DNA of 64,000 nt from REEB76 sp963774895. GTDB lineage: Bacteria; Pseudomonadota; Gammaproteobacteria; Natronospirales; REEB76. Made by a program: the position numbers and the translations under genes. Below, piece by piece: positions 25,375-33,032 of the stretch. The notes under the pieces are model-generated. The model saw only the letters and a program-made list of their open reading frames with translations, searched no databases and was not told where the DNA came from. The stretch is from assembly GCA_963774895.1 (NCBI GenBank), contig CAVZGN010000002.1:62001-126000 (forward strand). Reading direction: 5' to 3'. Numbering within the stretch: the first letter of the stretch is position 1; each line of letters starts with the position of its first letter.

Positions 25375-25860
25375 ATGCCTTCATTCGATGTGGTATCAAA
25401 GGTCGAAACGGCTGAACTCACCAATGCCACCGATCAGGTGAGTCGTGAGATCGGCACGCGCTATGACTTCAAGGGTACCAGCGCCAAGATCGAGCGTCTG
25501 GATGATGTGATTACATTATTCGCGGACAGCGAGTTCCAGCTCAAACAGATCCTGGACATCCTGTACCAGCGCGCCGCCAAACGCGGCATTGACATCGCCA
25601 GTTTCGATCCCCAGAAAGTCGAGGCCATCGGCGGTGACAGGGCCAGGCAATGCATCCAGGTGAAACAGGGTATCGACAAGGAACTGGCAAAAAAGATTGT
25701 CAAGCTCATCAAGGACAGTGGCCTGAAAGTACAGGCTGCCATCCAGGGTGAGGAGGTGCGCGTCTCCGGCAAGAAGCGCGATGATCTGCAGACCGTAATC
25801 GCCCTGTTACGCAACGCGAAACTGAACCAGCCGATGCAGTTCGTGAATTTCCGCGACTAG
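25375..25860 (+). CDS. yajQ: YajQ family cyclic-di-GMP/nucleotide-binding protein
   Basis: A 161-residue two-domain protein matching YajQ throughout: MPSFDVVSKV, TNATDQVSREIGTRYDFKGT, AKIERLDDVITLFADSEFQLKQ, KQGIDKELAKKIVKLIKDSGLKVQAAIQGEEVRVSGKKRDDLQ and the NQPMQFVNFRD end. YajQ proteins bind nucleotides, and in Xanthomonas a member binds c-di-GMP and acts on transcription. The window encodes two GGDEF proteins, which makes a signalling role plausible. The last 4 bp overlap the convergent GST gene. Confidence 0.95.
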   Translation: MPSFDVVSKVETAELTNATDQVSREIGTRYDFKGTSAKIERLDDVITLFADSEFQLKQILDILYQRAAKRGIDIASFDPQKVEAIGGDRARQCIQVKQGIDKELAKKIVKLIKDSGLKVQAAIQGEEVRVSGKKRDDLQTVIALLRNAKLNQPMQFVNFRD

Positions 25861-26468
25861 GCTTGCGGGACGGTGCGGGCGAAGGATGGCCGCTGTGATA
25901 GCCGCTCGCAATGCCGAACGAGGTTGGAATGGTACGTACGCCAATCCATGTCCGGCAGGCGGAAATCAAGCCAACCGAGTGCGCAGCCCAGGGCGATATC
26001 GGCGAGCGTGAAGCGCCTTGCCGCGCACCAGTCATTGCCACTCAGATCCCTTTCCATCACCTCGAGTCCCACCATGACTTTCCCACGCTGGCGCTCCAGC
26101 CAGCTTGCGCTGCGCTCTGCGGGTTCCCGCTGGGTGTGTTCGAGGCGCATGAGCACTCCGGCGTCCAGTACGCCGTCCGCCAGCGCTTCCCAGCGCCGTG
26201 TTTCGACGCGTTCAGCCAGCGGAGTCGGGATCAAACTGTTCGCGGGCGTAAAGGAATCCAGATATTCGCAGATCACCCGTGAATCGTAGAGCGCGCTGCC
26301 ATCGTCACGGATCAGACACGGCACCTTGCCAAGCGGGTTGCTGTGCTGGATTTTGGTGTCCGCCGCCCACACGTCTTCCAGCAACAACGGACACTCGATA
26401 TCTTTCTCCACGAGTACCACGCGCACTTTGCGCACGTACGGACTCGACATTGAACCGATGAGTTTCAC
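25857..26468 (-). CDS. Glutathione S-transferase family protein
   Basis: A 203-residue soluble GST. The N-terminal thioredoxin-like domain has SSPYVRKVRVVLVEKDIE with the active Ser region, then NPLGKVPCLIRDDG and the glutathione-binding LYDSRVICEYLD. A helical C-terminal domain follows (residues ~85-203) with the FTLADIALGCALGWLDFR helix. It resembles YibF-type enzymes. The substrate is unknown. Confidence 0.9.
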   Translation of the reverse strand: MKLIGSMSSPYVRKVRVVLVEKDIECPLLLEDVWAADTKIQHSNPLGKVPCLIRDDGSALYDSRVICEYLDSFTPANSLIPTPLAERVETRRWEALADGVLDAGVLMRLEHTQREPAERSASWLERQRGKVMVGLEVMERDLSGNDWCAARRFTLADIALGCALGWLDFRLPDMDWRTYHSNLVRHCERLSQRPSFARTVPQA

Positions 26469-26501
26469 GGCTTGGCCATGATATATGATTAAAAGACAGT
26501 G

Positions 26502-27416
26502 CTAGATTGCTTCATAGACGGCGCGTCCATTATTTCGACTGCGCGTTCGGCGCCAGTAGGGGCGCACAAAATTGCCCTGACGTTTCGCTAGTATAAGAAA
26601 AACTATCCCAGCCGCCAGACAGATCATCACCGCGACTACCGAGGCTTCCGGTCCGAATTGGCCACCGGTAATCAGACTCGCACCGGAGAACTGGCTATTG
26701 AATAAGCCATGATCATTCCCTCCGGACACGCTGGCACCGAAGATGCCGCCTTCAGTGAAATTCCAGCCGATATGCAGACCGATGACCATCCACAATCGTC
26801 TGGTATAGATATATACCGCCGCCAGCAATATTCCGGCTTCCAGGGCGATGGCGATGGTGCTCATCAGAGTAGCTCCCGGATTGAACATATGCAGCAATCC
26901 AAAGATCACCGCCGAGATTGCCAGGGCGATCCAGGTACCCAGCGATTCCTCCATGATCCGGAACAGGATGCCGCGTATCAGGATTTCCTCAGTGAACCCG
27001 GCAATCAATGCGCCGATCAGTGGAGCAATCATCACGCTCCAGGGATTCATGCCACTGATCTTCAAGGAACCCAACAGCCAAAGGACCAGCATCACCAGAC
27101 AGAACAGCAGCATTCCGACCAGAAACCCATGGCCAATTTCAGCTAAGGCGCGATGCGCGCCGAGCTCACTGATCGAACGCTTTTCAATCAGTCGCACATA
27201 AGCGGCGTATACGCCACACACACCGGCGATCAGCAGCAGACCCATGACATGACTTGTAAACGTCCCGGGTTTGATATGCGCGCTATGGGTGGCTAATTGA
27301 AATACAGCAATGAAACCGATCACGCAGCCGGCAGCCAGAAATAGCCGCACTAACGGGAACTGCAGAAACCGCCAGAGTTTCCCCGCTGGATAATTGACGG
27401 CAATCGTTGTGCTCAA
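26502..27416 (-). CDS. CPBP family intramembrane metalloprotease
   Basis: A 304-residue membrane protein with about eight helices. The CPBP/Rce1 motifs are present: GFTEEILIRGILFR (paired Glu and Arg), IFGLLHMFNPG (His) and GLHIGWNFTEG (His, Asn). These proteases process or bind membrane peptides; the target is unknown. It is the last gene of a five-gene minus-strand run that begins with a GntR regulator; the gap to the DUF4097-like gene is 19 bp. Confidence 0.9.
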   Translation of the reverse strand: MSTTIAVNYPAGKLWRFLQFPLVRLFLAAGCVIGFIAVFQLATHSAHIKPGTFTSHVMGLLLIAGVCGVYAAYVRLIEKRSISELGAHRALAEIGHGFLVGMLLFCLVMLVLWLLGSLKISGMNPWSVMIAPLIGALIAGFTEEILIRGILFRIMEESLGTWIALAISAVIFGLLHMFNPGATLMSTIAIALEAGILLAAVYIYTRRLWMVIGLHIGWNFTEGGIFGASVSGGNDHGLFNSQFSGASLITGGQFGPEASVVAVMICLAAGIVFLILAKRQGNFVRPYWRRTRSRNNGRAVYEAI

Positions 27417-27435
27417 TGAACTGCTTTACCTAGGG

Positions 27436-28176
27436 TTAAGCGCTTGGTTTAGCGGAGGACTCGATGCGCAGATCCACTTCCCCGATATTGACACTTAGGT
27501 GCATGCTATCGGGACCGCTGCCATCGAGATTGACGCTGCGACCGAGGCCGCTGTGCTCGCCGGCATGGCTGATGTATTTGCCGTTCATGTACAGCACAGC
27601 TTCGCCGATGTTGCTGGACAGGAGAATGTTGCCTGGCTGGGTGGTGCCGGTGGTGACGCTGATCTGCCCCACATTGAGCTTGGCGCTCAAAGACCCATGT
27701 GGTACATCCACATTCAGTGCGCCGACATCCAGATATGCTTGCACGCCACCGGCGACGCCGTCGATCGTCGCCTCACCGACCTTCATATTCAGATCCACGG
27801 CCATGCGTGCCGGCACTTGCATGATCCATTTTTGTTTGACGCTGTCGTTATCCAAATTCCCGGGCGTGGTTAACGACAACACCAACCGCTGGCCCTGTTG
27901 CTTCCGGGAAATCTGCGCCGCCCGGATCTCCTGCGTGGTGGCGCGGCTCTGCCAGTGAAAAAACCAGAGGAAATCGCGAGATTTTTGCCCCAAGACGACG
28001 TGCACGTGCACAGCATCGTCGCTGGAGGGCGTTATATGAAGTTCGCCAACGCCGGCGGTGACGACAACGGTATTTAAACCCGTGACCGGAATATCGGCTT
28101 CCAGCACCCGCGGTTCCGCCGCCTGTGCCAGCAGCGGCATTCCTAACAATAAACACAGAACGGCGAGGTGTTTCAT
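27436..28176 (-). CDS. Exported DUF4097-like (putative adhesin) protein
   Basis: A 246-residue protein with signal peptide MKHLAVLCLLLGMPLLAQA. The mature part is made of repeated short beta strands (GVGELHITPSSDD, MKVGEATIDGVAG, LDVGALNVDVPHG, LNVGQISVTTGTT, SNIGEAVLYMNGK, VNIGEVDLRIESS), each with a G-[EQA]-[IAVL] turn, typical of the DUF4097 beta-helix seen beside GntR/ABC operons. It sits between the ABC permease and the CPBP protease, same strand, so likely a partner of that transporter in the periplasm. Confidence 0.7.
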   Translation of the reverse strand: MKHLAVLCLLLGMPLLAQAAEPRVLEADIPVTGLNTVVVTAGVGELHITPSSDDAVHVHVVLGQKSRDFLWFFHWQSRATTQEIRAAQISRKQQGQRLVLSLTTPGNLDNDSVKQKWIMQVPARMAVDLNMKVGEATIDGVAGGVQAYLDVGALNVDVPHGSLSAKLNVGQISVTTGTTQPGNILLSSNIGEAVLYMNGKYISHAGEHSGLGRSVNLDGSGPDSMHLSVNIGEVDLRIESSAKPSA

Positions 28177-28220
28177 CGGTGAAATGCCCTGACAGGATTA
28201 CTCAACATTCGTTCGTTCGC

Positions 28221-29159
28221 TCAGATTTCAGAGCGGTTGCGGCGCAGCCAGATGGCCCCGACCACGAACAGCGCTCCGATGGCGATACCGATCCACAACT
28301 CCGGCTGGGCAAATACACGTACCAGCGAACCCAGCGTCATGAGAGCGACATGGGTAGAGCCGGCATCGGGTTTACCCCCGATCTCGATACCCGAGCCGAT
28401 GGTCACGCCGTTGACCGAATAATGCCCGCTCATGACCATGGTGAACAGCTTGGCGATATGTCCGAAAACGGCACTGGACAGATAATGTGTGCGGATGAAC
28501 AGTCTTTCCACGAGCATGGCGCCCAGAGGAATCAGCACCGCCCACGCCAGCACCAGTTTCCGTGCCCAGGCAGAACACAGCAAAAACCAACCAAAGAAAG
28601 GTACCAACCACAGGGACTGCACGATGAACGCAAATGCCAAGGTGATCCAGGCAAGGATGATGGTGCCCGGCTGGAGCGCCAGCGGCAGAAGGTTCACGCC
28701 CATGAGCGCACAGACTATGATGAACAAGATACCTATGACGACTTCTGTTGCTATGACTGCCGCCAGCATCAAAGCTGGGGCCGTCACCATACCGGTGAAC
28801 AGTTTGGAGAGCACCGTGCCGGTATCCGAGACCGGCATGGATTTCCAGAACAGCACACTGCGATCCTTGCGATCGGCGTACAGCGAGTCCATGAGATAGA
28901 AACACACCATGAAAAGCATGACCGTATTGAACAGGCCTGCACTACCGATAATAAATACGCGCACAACATGGGCACGGTCAATGTCCGTGATATCTCCATT
29001 GAAGTTGAGCATGCCTTGGTGAAACAGCAGCCAACCCGAAAAATATAGAGTAGCGACAATTGCCAGGCAGCCGATCACGGCAGGCACGATCCAGAAGGAT
29101 TTATATTCCCAGATCTCGCGTTTGGCGAGGGCAGAATAGGCTCGCAGTGTGTTGCTCAT
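28221..29159 (-). CDS. ABC-2 type transporter permease
   Basis: A 312-residue permease with six hydrophobic segments. The N-terminal YSALAKREIWEYKSFWIVPAVIG and the KDRSVLFWKSMPVSDTGTVLSKL loop are characteristic of the ABC-2 subfamily found with YtrA-like regulators. The substrate is unknown. Its start overlaps the ATPase gene by 4 bp (ATGA), so the two subunits are translationally coupled. Confidence 0.9.
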   Translation of the reverse strand: MSNTLRAYSALAKREIWEYKSFWIVPAVIGCLAIVATLYFSGWLLFHQGMLNFNGDITDIDRAHVVRVFIIGSAGLFNTVMLFMVCFYLMDSLYADRKDRSVLFWKSMPVSDTGTVLSKLFTGMVTAPALMLAAVIATEVVIGILFIIVCALMGVNLLPLALQPGTIILAWITLAFAFIVQSLWLVPFFGWFLLCSAWARKLVLAWAVLIPLGAMLVERLFIRTHYLSSAVFGHIAKLFTMVMSGHYSVNGVTIGSGIEIGGKPDAGSTHVALMTLGSLVRVFAQPELWIGIAIGALFVVGAIWLRRNRSEI

Positions 29160-30013
29160 TGCACGGCTCCTTGCATCTTCGCCACGAACAGGTCAGCGAT
29201 GCTCGGCGTATGGATCTCTCCGAGAGCGGCCAGTTTGTCGCGTTCTGCGCCCTCGAACAGGAACAGTTTCTTGCCGAAGATTTCGCGCTCATTGATCGGA
29301 TTGAGCGCTTGTGCAGCGCTGACTTTGTCCACTGGCACCAGCACTTCTGAATATTTTTCACTTACGCCTTCCATGGAATCATCCAGCACGATCTTGCCAT
29401 TGTTAATGAACATCAGGTGGGTGAGCAGCTTTTCCACTTCCTCCACCTGGTGGGTGGTAACCAGGATGGTGCGCTTCTCGTCGAAATAATCGTTGAGCAG
29501 ATTCGAATAGAACTCCTTGCGGTACAGGATATCGAGGCCGATGGTCGGTTCGTCCAGCACCAGCAGCTTGGCATCGATGGCCATGATCAACGCCAGGTGC
29601 AATTGTGTGACCATGCCCTTGGATAATTGTCCCACCCTGCTCTTCCGCGAGATCTTGGTACGCTCCAGGAAGTGTTTGGCACGCTCGCGGCTGAAGCGCG
29701 GATGCACCGCTTCTACGAACTCGATGGCGTTCGCCACCTTGAGCCAGCGCGGCAGGGTCGCCACGTCGGCGATGAAGCACACGTCCTGCATCAGCTGGCG
29801 GCGCGAGATACGCGGATCGTGTCCCAGCACGTCCAGCTGGCCTTCGAAATCGGTGAGCCCGAGGATGGCTTTGAGGGCCGTGGTCTTGCCGGCACCGTTG
29901 GGACCTATCAAGCCTACGATGCGGCCCTCCTCGATGTCGAAATCCACCTTGTCGAGCGCGCGCAGACTGCCGTAGTTCTTGCTCAGTCCGCGGGCTTGTA
30001 CCAGCATGCTCAT
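29156..30013 (-). CDS. ABC transporter ATP-binding protein
   Basis: A 285-residue ATPase with Walker A GPNGAGKTTALK, ABC signature LSKGMVTQL, Walker B KLLVLDEPTIGLD and switch His in TTHQVEE. The C-terminal ~70 residues form an accessory domain common in this subfamily. It pairs with the permease downstream; its start overlaps the GntR gene stop by 4 bp. A second in-frame ATG lies 6 bp further in. Confidence 0.93.
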   Translation of the reverse strand: MSMLVQARGLSKNYGSLRALDKVDFDIEEGRIVGLIGPNGAGKTTALKAILGLTDFEGQLDVLGHDPRISRRQLMQDVCFIADVATLPRWLKVANAIEFVEAVHPRFSRERAKHFLERTKISRKSRVGQLSKGMVTQLHLALIMAIDAKLLVLDEPTIGLDILYRKEFYSNLLNDYFDEKRTILVTTHQVEEVEKLLTHLMFINNGKIVLDDSMEGVSEKYSEVLVPVDKVSAAQALNPINEREIFGKKLFLFEGAERDKLAALGEIHTPSIADLFVAKMQGAVQ

Positions 30014-30384
30014 GATTTACTCCGTTTGCCGTCATCCACGGCTTTCAGCAATTCCCTCACGTCCAGATCCAGACGACCGATGCGTTGCAACATCTGCGGC
30101 CATTCGGTCTTGAGAAAGGCTTCACGTTCATTCTTCATCAATGCACGGCTGGCGCCGGTCTTCACGAACATGCCCAGACCACGGCGCTTCTCCACCAGTT
30201 CCTCATCCACCAGTGCCTGATAACCCTTGAGAACAGTGAGCGGGTTGATCTGGTAATCAGCAGCCACGGCGCGCACCGATGGCAGGGGGTCGCCTTCTTT
30301 GAGGCTGCCTTCCAGGATCATGGCCACCACCCGGTCCCGCAGTTGGCGGTAGATGGGTGAGCTGTCGTTCCACTTCGGATCCAT
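30010..30384 (-). CDS. GntR family regulator, YtrA subfamily
   Basis: A 124-residue repressor-type protein: an N-terminal winged helix (SPIYRQLRDRVVAMILEGSLKEGDPLPSVRAVAADYQINPLTV) and the short C-terminal dimerisation helices that define the YtrA subfamily, with no large ligand domain. A strong ribosome-binding site (GGGAGGA) precedes the ATG. It heads the GntR-ATPase-permease-DUF4097-CPBP operon, and a palindrome at 30401-30418 in its leader is a likely autoregulatory operator. In studied cases YtrA regulators respond to cell-envelope stress. Confidence 0.92.
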   Translation of the reverse strand: MDPKWNDSSPIYRQLRDRVVAMILEGSLKEGDPLPSVRAVAADYQINPLTVLKGYQALVDEELVEKRRGLGMFVKTGASRALMKNEREAFLKTEWPQMLQRIGRLDLDVRELLKAVDDGKRSKS

Positions 30385-30400
30385 GTAGTCCTCCCTTGCT

Positions 30401-30418
30401 GCTCTAGCGTACTAGAGC
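30401..30418. promoter_or_regulatory. Candidate GntR (YtrA-like) operator
   Basis: GCTCTAG-CGTA-CTAGAGC is a perfect 7-4-7 inverted repeat placed 17-34 bp upstream of the GntR start codon, where a repressor would block the promoter. Its TAG-N4-CTA core is shared with a second palindrome at 30961-30984. Binding by the adjacent GntR protein is inferred. Confidence 0.6.
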
Positions 30419-30435
30419 GCTAAGCGCGGTGTACC

Positions 30436-30912
30436 TTAGCTGCCCGAACGCTCAAACACCAGCGCGTTGAGTGCCCGCAGAGCTGTGTCCGTGTATAGGT
30501 ACTGACCGGGAGTGAATGACTTCAGAGTCTCAACCAGGGAGGTACTTACTACGTCTTCCGTCGTGGCGGGTGCGGTCGTGGACGCATGGCGAGTGATGCT
30601 GGCATCGGCAATTTCCGCCAACTGCTCGGCGGTCGGTTGCACGACGATGGCCCCGAGTGCGATGGTATTCTCCGCTGGGCGTTGCACGCCGCGGGCTTCC
30701 GCATAACGCCAGTCGGCATCGCTGGGTGTAACCAGGATAACGCCGAGATTAATCCGGCCGGCATCTGCATCGGCCGGGGTAACAACGATGCTGCCGAGAT
30801 CGATAGTGTCTGTCTGTGACTGCTGCCGCAGCAGCACGCCGGTAACACCGGCGATGGCAGCGATGTTCAAGGCGAGAGCGACAGCGATAAGCGTTTTGCT
30901 GATGGTGTTCAT
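30436..30912 (-). CDS. Hypothetical membrane-anchored or exported protein with repeated motif
   Basis: A 158-residue protein starting at an ATG preceded by AAGGAG. The N-terminus MNTISKTLIAVALALNIAAI is a signal peptide or membrane anchor. The body repeats a short beta motif three times: IDLGSIVVTPADAD, INLGVILVTPSDAD and IALGAIVVQPTAEQ. The C-terminal half is helical. No family is recognised. A perfect 10-4-10 palindrome lies 49 bp upstream and may regulate it together with the GntR operon downstream on the same strand. Confidence 0.65.
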   Translation of the reverse strand: MNTISKTLIAVALALNIAAIAGVTGVLLRQQSQTDTIDLGSIVVTPADADAGRINLGVILVTPSDADWRYAEARGVQRPAENTIALGAIVVQPTAEQLAEIADASITRHASTTAPATTEDVVSTSLVETLKSFTPGQYLYTDTALRALNALVFERSGS

Positions 30913-30960
30913 GGTAGTGCTCCTTATTTTCCTCAGTTCCGGCCCAAAGGCCTCAGTAAC

Positions 30961-30984
30961 AGTGTTATAGATAACTATAACACT
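30961..30984. promoter_or_regulatory. Candidate operator palindrome
   Basis: AGTGTTATAG (30961-30970) and its exact complement CTATAACACT (30975-30984) are separated by ATAA. The site lies upstream of the repeat-motif protein gene and shares the TAG-N4-CTA core with the palindrome in front of the GntR gene. It is probably a repressor site, plausibly for that GntR protein. The transposon inserted about 30 bp further upstream. Confidence 0.6.
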
Positions 30985-31013
30985 AAAATAAAATATAGCA
31001 AGAGGTTTGTAAG

Positions 31014-31021
31014 AAATTTTC
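31014..31021. repeat. Left target-site duplication of the transposon
   Basis: AAATTTTC directly abuts the left terminal inverted repeat and is repeated exactly at 34676-34683 after the right one. Eight base pairs is the duplication length expected for IS1595-family insertion. Perfect identity points to a fairly recent, single insertion event. Confidence 0.9.
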
Positions 31022-31043
31022 CGGAAGTATGTACTTAGCGAAA
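31022..31043. repeat. Left terminal inverted repeat
   Basis: This 22-bp end begins CGGAAGTATG and is the exact reverse complement of 34654-34675. The sequence diverges on both sides immediately after the 22 bp, apart from the target duplication. Confidence 0.93.
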
Positions 31044-31151
31044 CCCCAGGGATTTGGGGATGCTTTAAGTGACTAGCGGTCAATTTGTCTATAGGTAAGG
31101 AGGAGTTATATAAAAATCTAGTAAAATCAAAGGCTTATATATTAAACATTG

Positions 31152-31160
31152 TGCTATACT
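31152..31160 (+). promoter_or_regulatory. Extended -10 promoter of the small gene-fic operon
   Basis: TGCTATACT forms an extended -10 element (TGn-TATACT). A -35 hexamer at the proper distance is poor, as is usual for extended -10 promoters. Transcription should start near 31167, about 20 bp upstream of the small gene, which has a ribosome-binding site GGGGAG at about 31177. Confidence 0.5.
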
Positions 31161-31187
31161 CCTCATTGCGCAAGCAGGGGAGTGACC

Positions 31188-31388
31188 ATGAACGCAACTG
31201 TGAAGCACATCAAGACATCGACGACACTGATCAAAGCGCTGCAGGATTCTGCTGCGAAAAAGACAAATCCGACCGAGATATTGGCGCAGCGGGTATCTTT
31301 CGTCATGGGCTCGCTCAAGCAAAGCAGCACCATGACCCACGAACAAGTTCTGCACTTTATCAAAAAGCAAGAAGGCGACGAAGAATAA
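31188..31388 (+). CDS. Small protein upstream of fic, candidate antitoxin
   Basis: A 66-residue, mostly helical, basic protein starting MNATVKHIKTSTTLIKALQD, with a GGGGAG ribosome-binding site. The frame is open 39 bp further upstream, but without a ribosome-binding site. Its centre reads QRVSFVMGSLKQSSTMTHEQV. Fic inhibitors usually carry [S/T]xxxE[G/N]; here TNPTEI and TMTHEQ come close but lack the final Gly or Asn. It ends 12 bp before the fic GTG start, so the two are co-transcribed and this protein is probably Fic's partner. Function is inferred from position. Confidence 0.65.
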   Translation: MNATVKHIKTSTTLIKALQDSAAKKTNPTEILAQRVSFVMGSLKQSSTMTHEQVLHFIKKQEGDEE

Positions 31389-31400
31389 CGGGCATCCCCC

Positions 31401-32054
31401 GTGATTCTTATTGATCTTGTAGGGTCAGAGCAGCACCCTATATATCAAGAACTGGAAGTCTCCAACGGCACCCGACAGTACGATTTCCTGAAATCAATTG
31501 TCGGAACTGCGTTAGCACTCGATAAAGCCTTCCTATCGGGCTACATCATAAAAGCTCTAAATTTTCACGCTATTACCTGTTTGCACCCGAGTGCAGGTGA
31601 ATACCGACCATGCGATGTAAAAGTCGGAGAAGACTATCAGCCTGTACCGCCCTATCGCGTTCAGGCGTTAATGGATGATTTCATAAATACCGTGAACAGA
31701 GTTTGGGCGGAAGCAGATGCCGTTGTACTAACCTGCTTTGTATTATGGCGATTGAATGCCATTCACCCATTTATCAATGGAAACGGCAGAACCGCTCGGG
31801 CTGCATCTTATTTCGTTCTATGTGTGAAAAGCGGTGGCTGGCTGGCTGGCACAACGATCTTGCCGGAATTGATTAGGAAAGAACACACCGCCTATGTTGA
31901 AGCTCTTAAACAAGCGGATGCGTCATTAAAGACTGGTCAGCTTGATTTAACTGCCCTGCATACGTTGGTTTCAAATTTGCTCAAGCAGCAAATCAGCAGC
32001 GCCACGCTTCCTACCCCTCCAAGCCCTGAATCAGCCGCCCCGGCTGCGGCATAG
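31401..32054 (+). CDS. fic: Fic domain protein
   Basis: A 217-residue Fic protein. The catalytic motif HPFINGNGRTAR (H122-R133) is a full match to HPFx[DN]GNGRxxR, so AMP-transfer activity is likely intact. The flap region lies just before it (EYRPCDVKVGEDYQPVPPYRVQALMDDF). Fic enzymes modify target-protein hydroxyls with AMP or related groups. No clear inhibitory helix is found within the protein itself. Translation starts at GTG without a strong ribosome-binding site, suggesting coupling to the preceding small gene. The Pro/Ala-rich tail (residues ~203-217) is disordered. It is carried by the transposon. Confidence 0.9.
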   Translation: MILIDLVGSEQHPIYQELEVSNGTRQYDFLKSIVGTALALDKAFLSGYIIKALNFHAITCLHPSAGEYRPCDVKVGEDYQPVPPYRVQALMDDFINTVNRVWAEADAVVLTCFVLWRLNAIHPFINGNGRTARAASYFVLCVKSGGWLAGTTILPELIRKEHTAYVEALKQADASLKTGQLDLTALHTLVSNLLKQQISSATLPTPPSPESAAPAAA

Positions 32055-32064
32055 AACTCGCGCA

Positions 32065-32205
32065 CTACTTAATAGGCTTGGGCCAGCCCCCCTTGGGGCG
32101 CTTTTTCTTCAAGGCACCCTTTACAGCCTTCTTCCAGTCGTCCTCGATCTTGAGGGTTTCTGGCTTTGGCCCCTTTTTGTCTTTCCTAAGAGTTTTCTGT
32201 TGCAT
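32065..32205 (-). CDS. 46-residue basic protein, fourth gene of the toxin operon
   Basis: A short gene encoding MQQKTLRKDKKGPKPETLKI and on to GGWPKPIK, about one-third lysine with two tryptophans (DDWKKAV and GGWPKP). The composition and terminal WPKP resemble small proteins seen in phage and mobile regions, but I cannot name a family. Its start lies 20 bp inside the preceding gene, the same arrangement as the other junctions of this operon, which supports it as real. It may bind nucleic acid. It ends 10 bp from the end of the convergent fic gene. Confidence 0.6.
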   Translation of the reverse strand: MQQKTLRKDKKGPKPETLKIEDDWKKAVKGALKKKRPKGGWPKPIK

Positions 32206-32530
32206 TTTCAACTTGACTCAATTTTTGAGGGATAGGTGGTATAGGCCCCCAAATTTTTTCGTGGTTTCTCAAATATGTTTCGATGAATGCCAGCGTATTT
32301 CTCACTAATGCAGGCGGAATGACAATGCAAACCTCTTCCTCATTAACAAAGCCAGTATTAATACCAACAGCATCTGTTATATGGCAGATGGTCAATCTAA
32401 CCTCCAACGGGGAAGAGGAAATTTTCACATTGCTGAGTGGCACAACTCTAAAATGTGGCGAACGGACCGATGGTGTATTTGCTGGATTTAAATCAACCGA
32501 AACAGGAGGTGGAGGCTTAACTTCAGGCAT
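32186..32530 (-). CDS. DUF3467-like protein, third gene of the toxin operon
   Basis: A 114-residue protein. A Pro-rich N-terminus (residues 1-25) leads to a compact alpha/beta segment: VVPLSNVKISSSPLEVRLTI, EEEVCIVIPPALVRNTLAFIETYLRNHEKIWG, which follows the DUF3467 pattern of a conserved N-V strand and a final helix with aromatic W. Family assignment is tentative. It starts 8 bp inside the antitoxin gene and overlaps the next small gene by 20 bp, so it is translated with them. It could be a chaperone-like third component, by analogy with SecB-like partners of some toxin-antitoxin operons. Confidence 0.6.
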   Translation of the reverse strand: MPEVKPPPPVSVDLNPANTPSVRSPHFRVVPLSNVKISSSPLEVRLTICHITDAVGINTGFVNEEEVCIVIPPALVRNTLAFIETYLRNHEKIWGPIPPIPQKLSQVENATENS

Positions 32531-33032
32531 TGGGTAATACCTCTAAATTGGACGCTAATTGTTGTTGAGAAACGAACACATCCGGCATCTTTACTGCCAT
32601 GTTATCCGTTAAGGGGGCTTTTACAGTCATAAAACTCTCACCATAATCTGTTGCATTCAAATCAGTAAGAGTTGTATAAGCACTTAATGATTCTGCAAAT
32701 GAAGGAACTTGCAACCCTTCTATGGAAACATCACGCGTTTGTTGAATAAACTCCGGGAAAGAAACAAATTTTACTAATAGGGCAATATCAAGAGAAGTCG
32801 CAATATCAAGTAAAGTTTGTATGCTGAGCTTTCCGTAATCGGGATCTTCAATTCTAGAAATAACACTCTGGGGCTTATTTATTTTCTTTCCGAATTCTTC
32901 TTGTGACGAATTACCTCTTAGAGTACGAAGCTGATATGCAATACCGGTTTGCACATTTTCTTCTACATAAGCAGCTCTATATTTCTTATTTATAAGCTTC
33001 CCAAACAGACGCTTACTCCATATCGCACTCAT
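32523..33032 (-). CDS. XRE-family antitoxin with long C-terminal tail
   Basis: A 169-residue protein. Residues ~31-95 form a helix-turn-helix of the XRE/HigA type (LRTLRGNSSQEEFGKKINKP, QSVISRIED, LSIQTLLDIATSLDIALLVKF). Residues ~96-169 form a tail absent from minimal HigA antitoxins (SIEGLQVPSFAESL, DYGESFMTVKAPL and so on). It overlaps the toxin gene by 20 bp and the third gene by 8 bp. It probably binds the palindromes at 33412 and 33455 and represses the operon. In tripartite toxin-antitoxin-chaperone systems such tails make the antitoxin depend on the chaperone; here that is a hypothesis. Confidence 0.8.
   Translation of the reverse strand: MSAIWSKRLFGKLINKKYRAAYVEENVQTGIAYQLRTLRGNSSQEEFGKKINKPQSVISRIEDPDYGKLSIQTLLDIATSLDIALLVKFVSFPEFIQQTRDVSIEGLQVPSFAESLSAYTTLTDLNATDYGESFMTVKAPLTDNMAVKMPDVFVSQQQLASNLEVLPNA

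Noticed and set aside
28125..29048. A 307-codon plus-strand open frame rich in His, Gln and Asp
   Set aside because: It is antisense to the ABC permease and shows no structure of its own.
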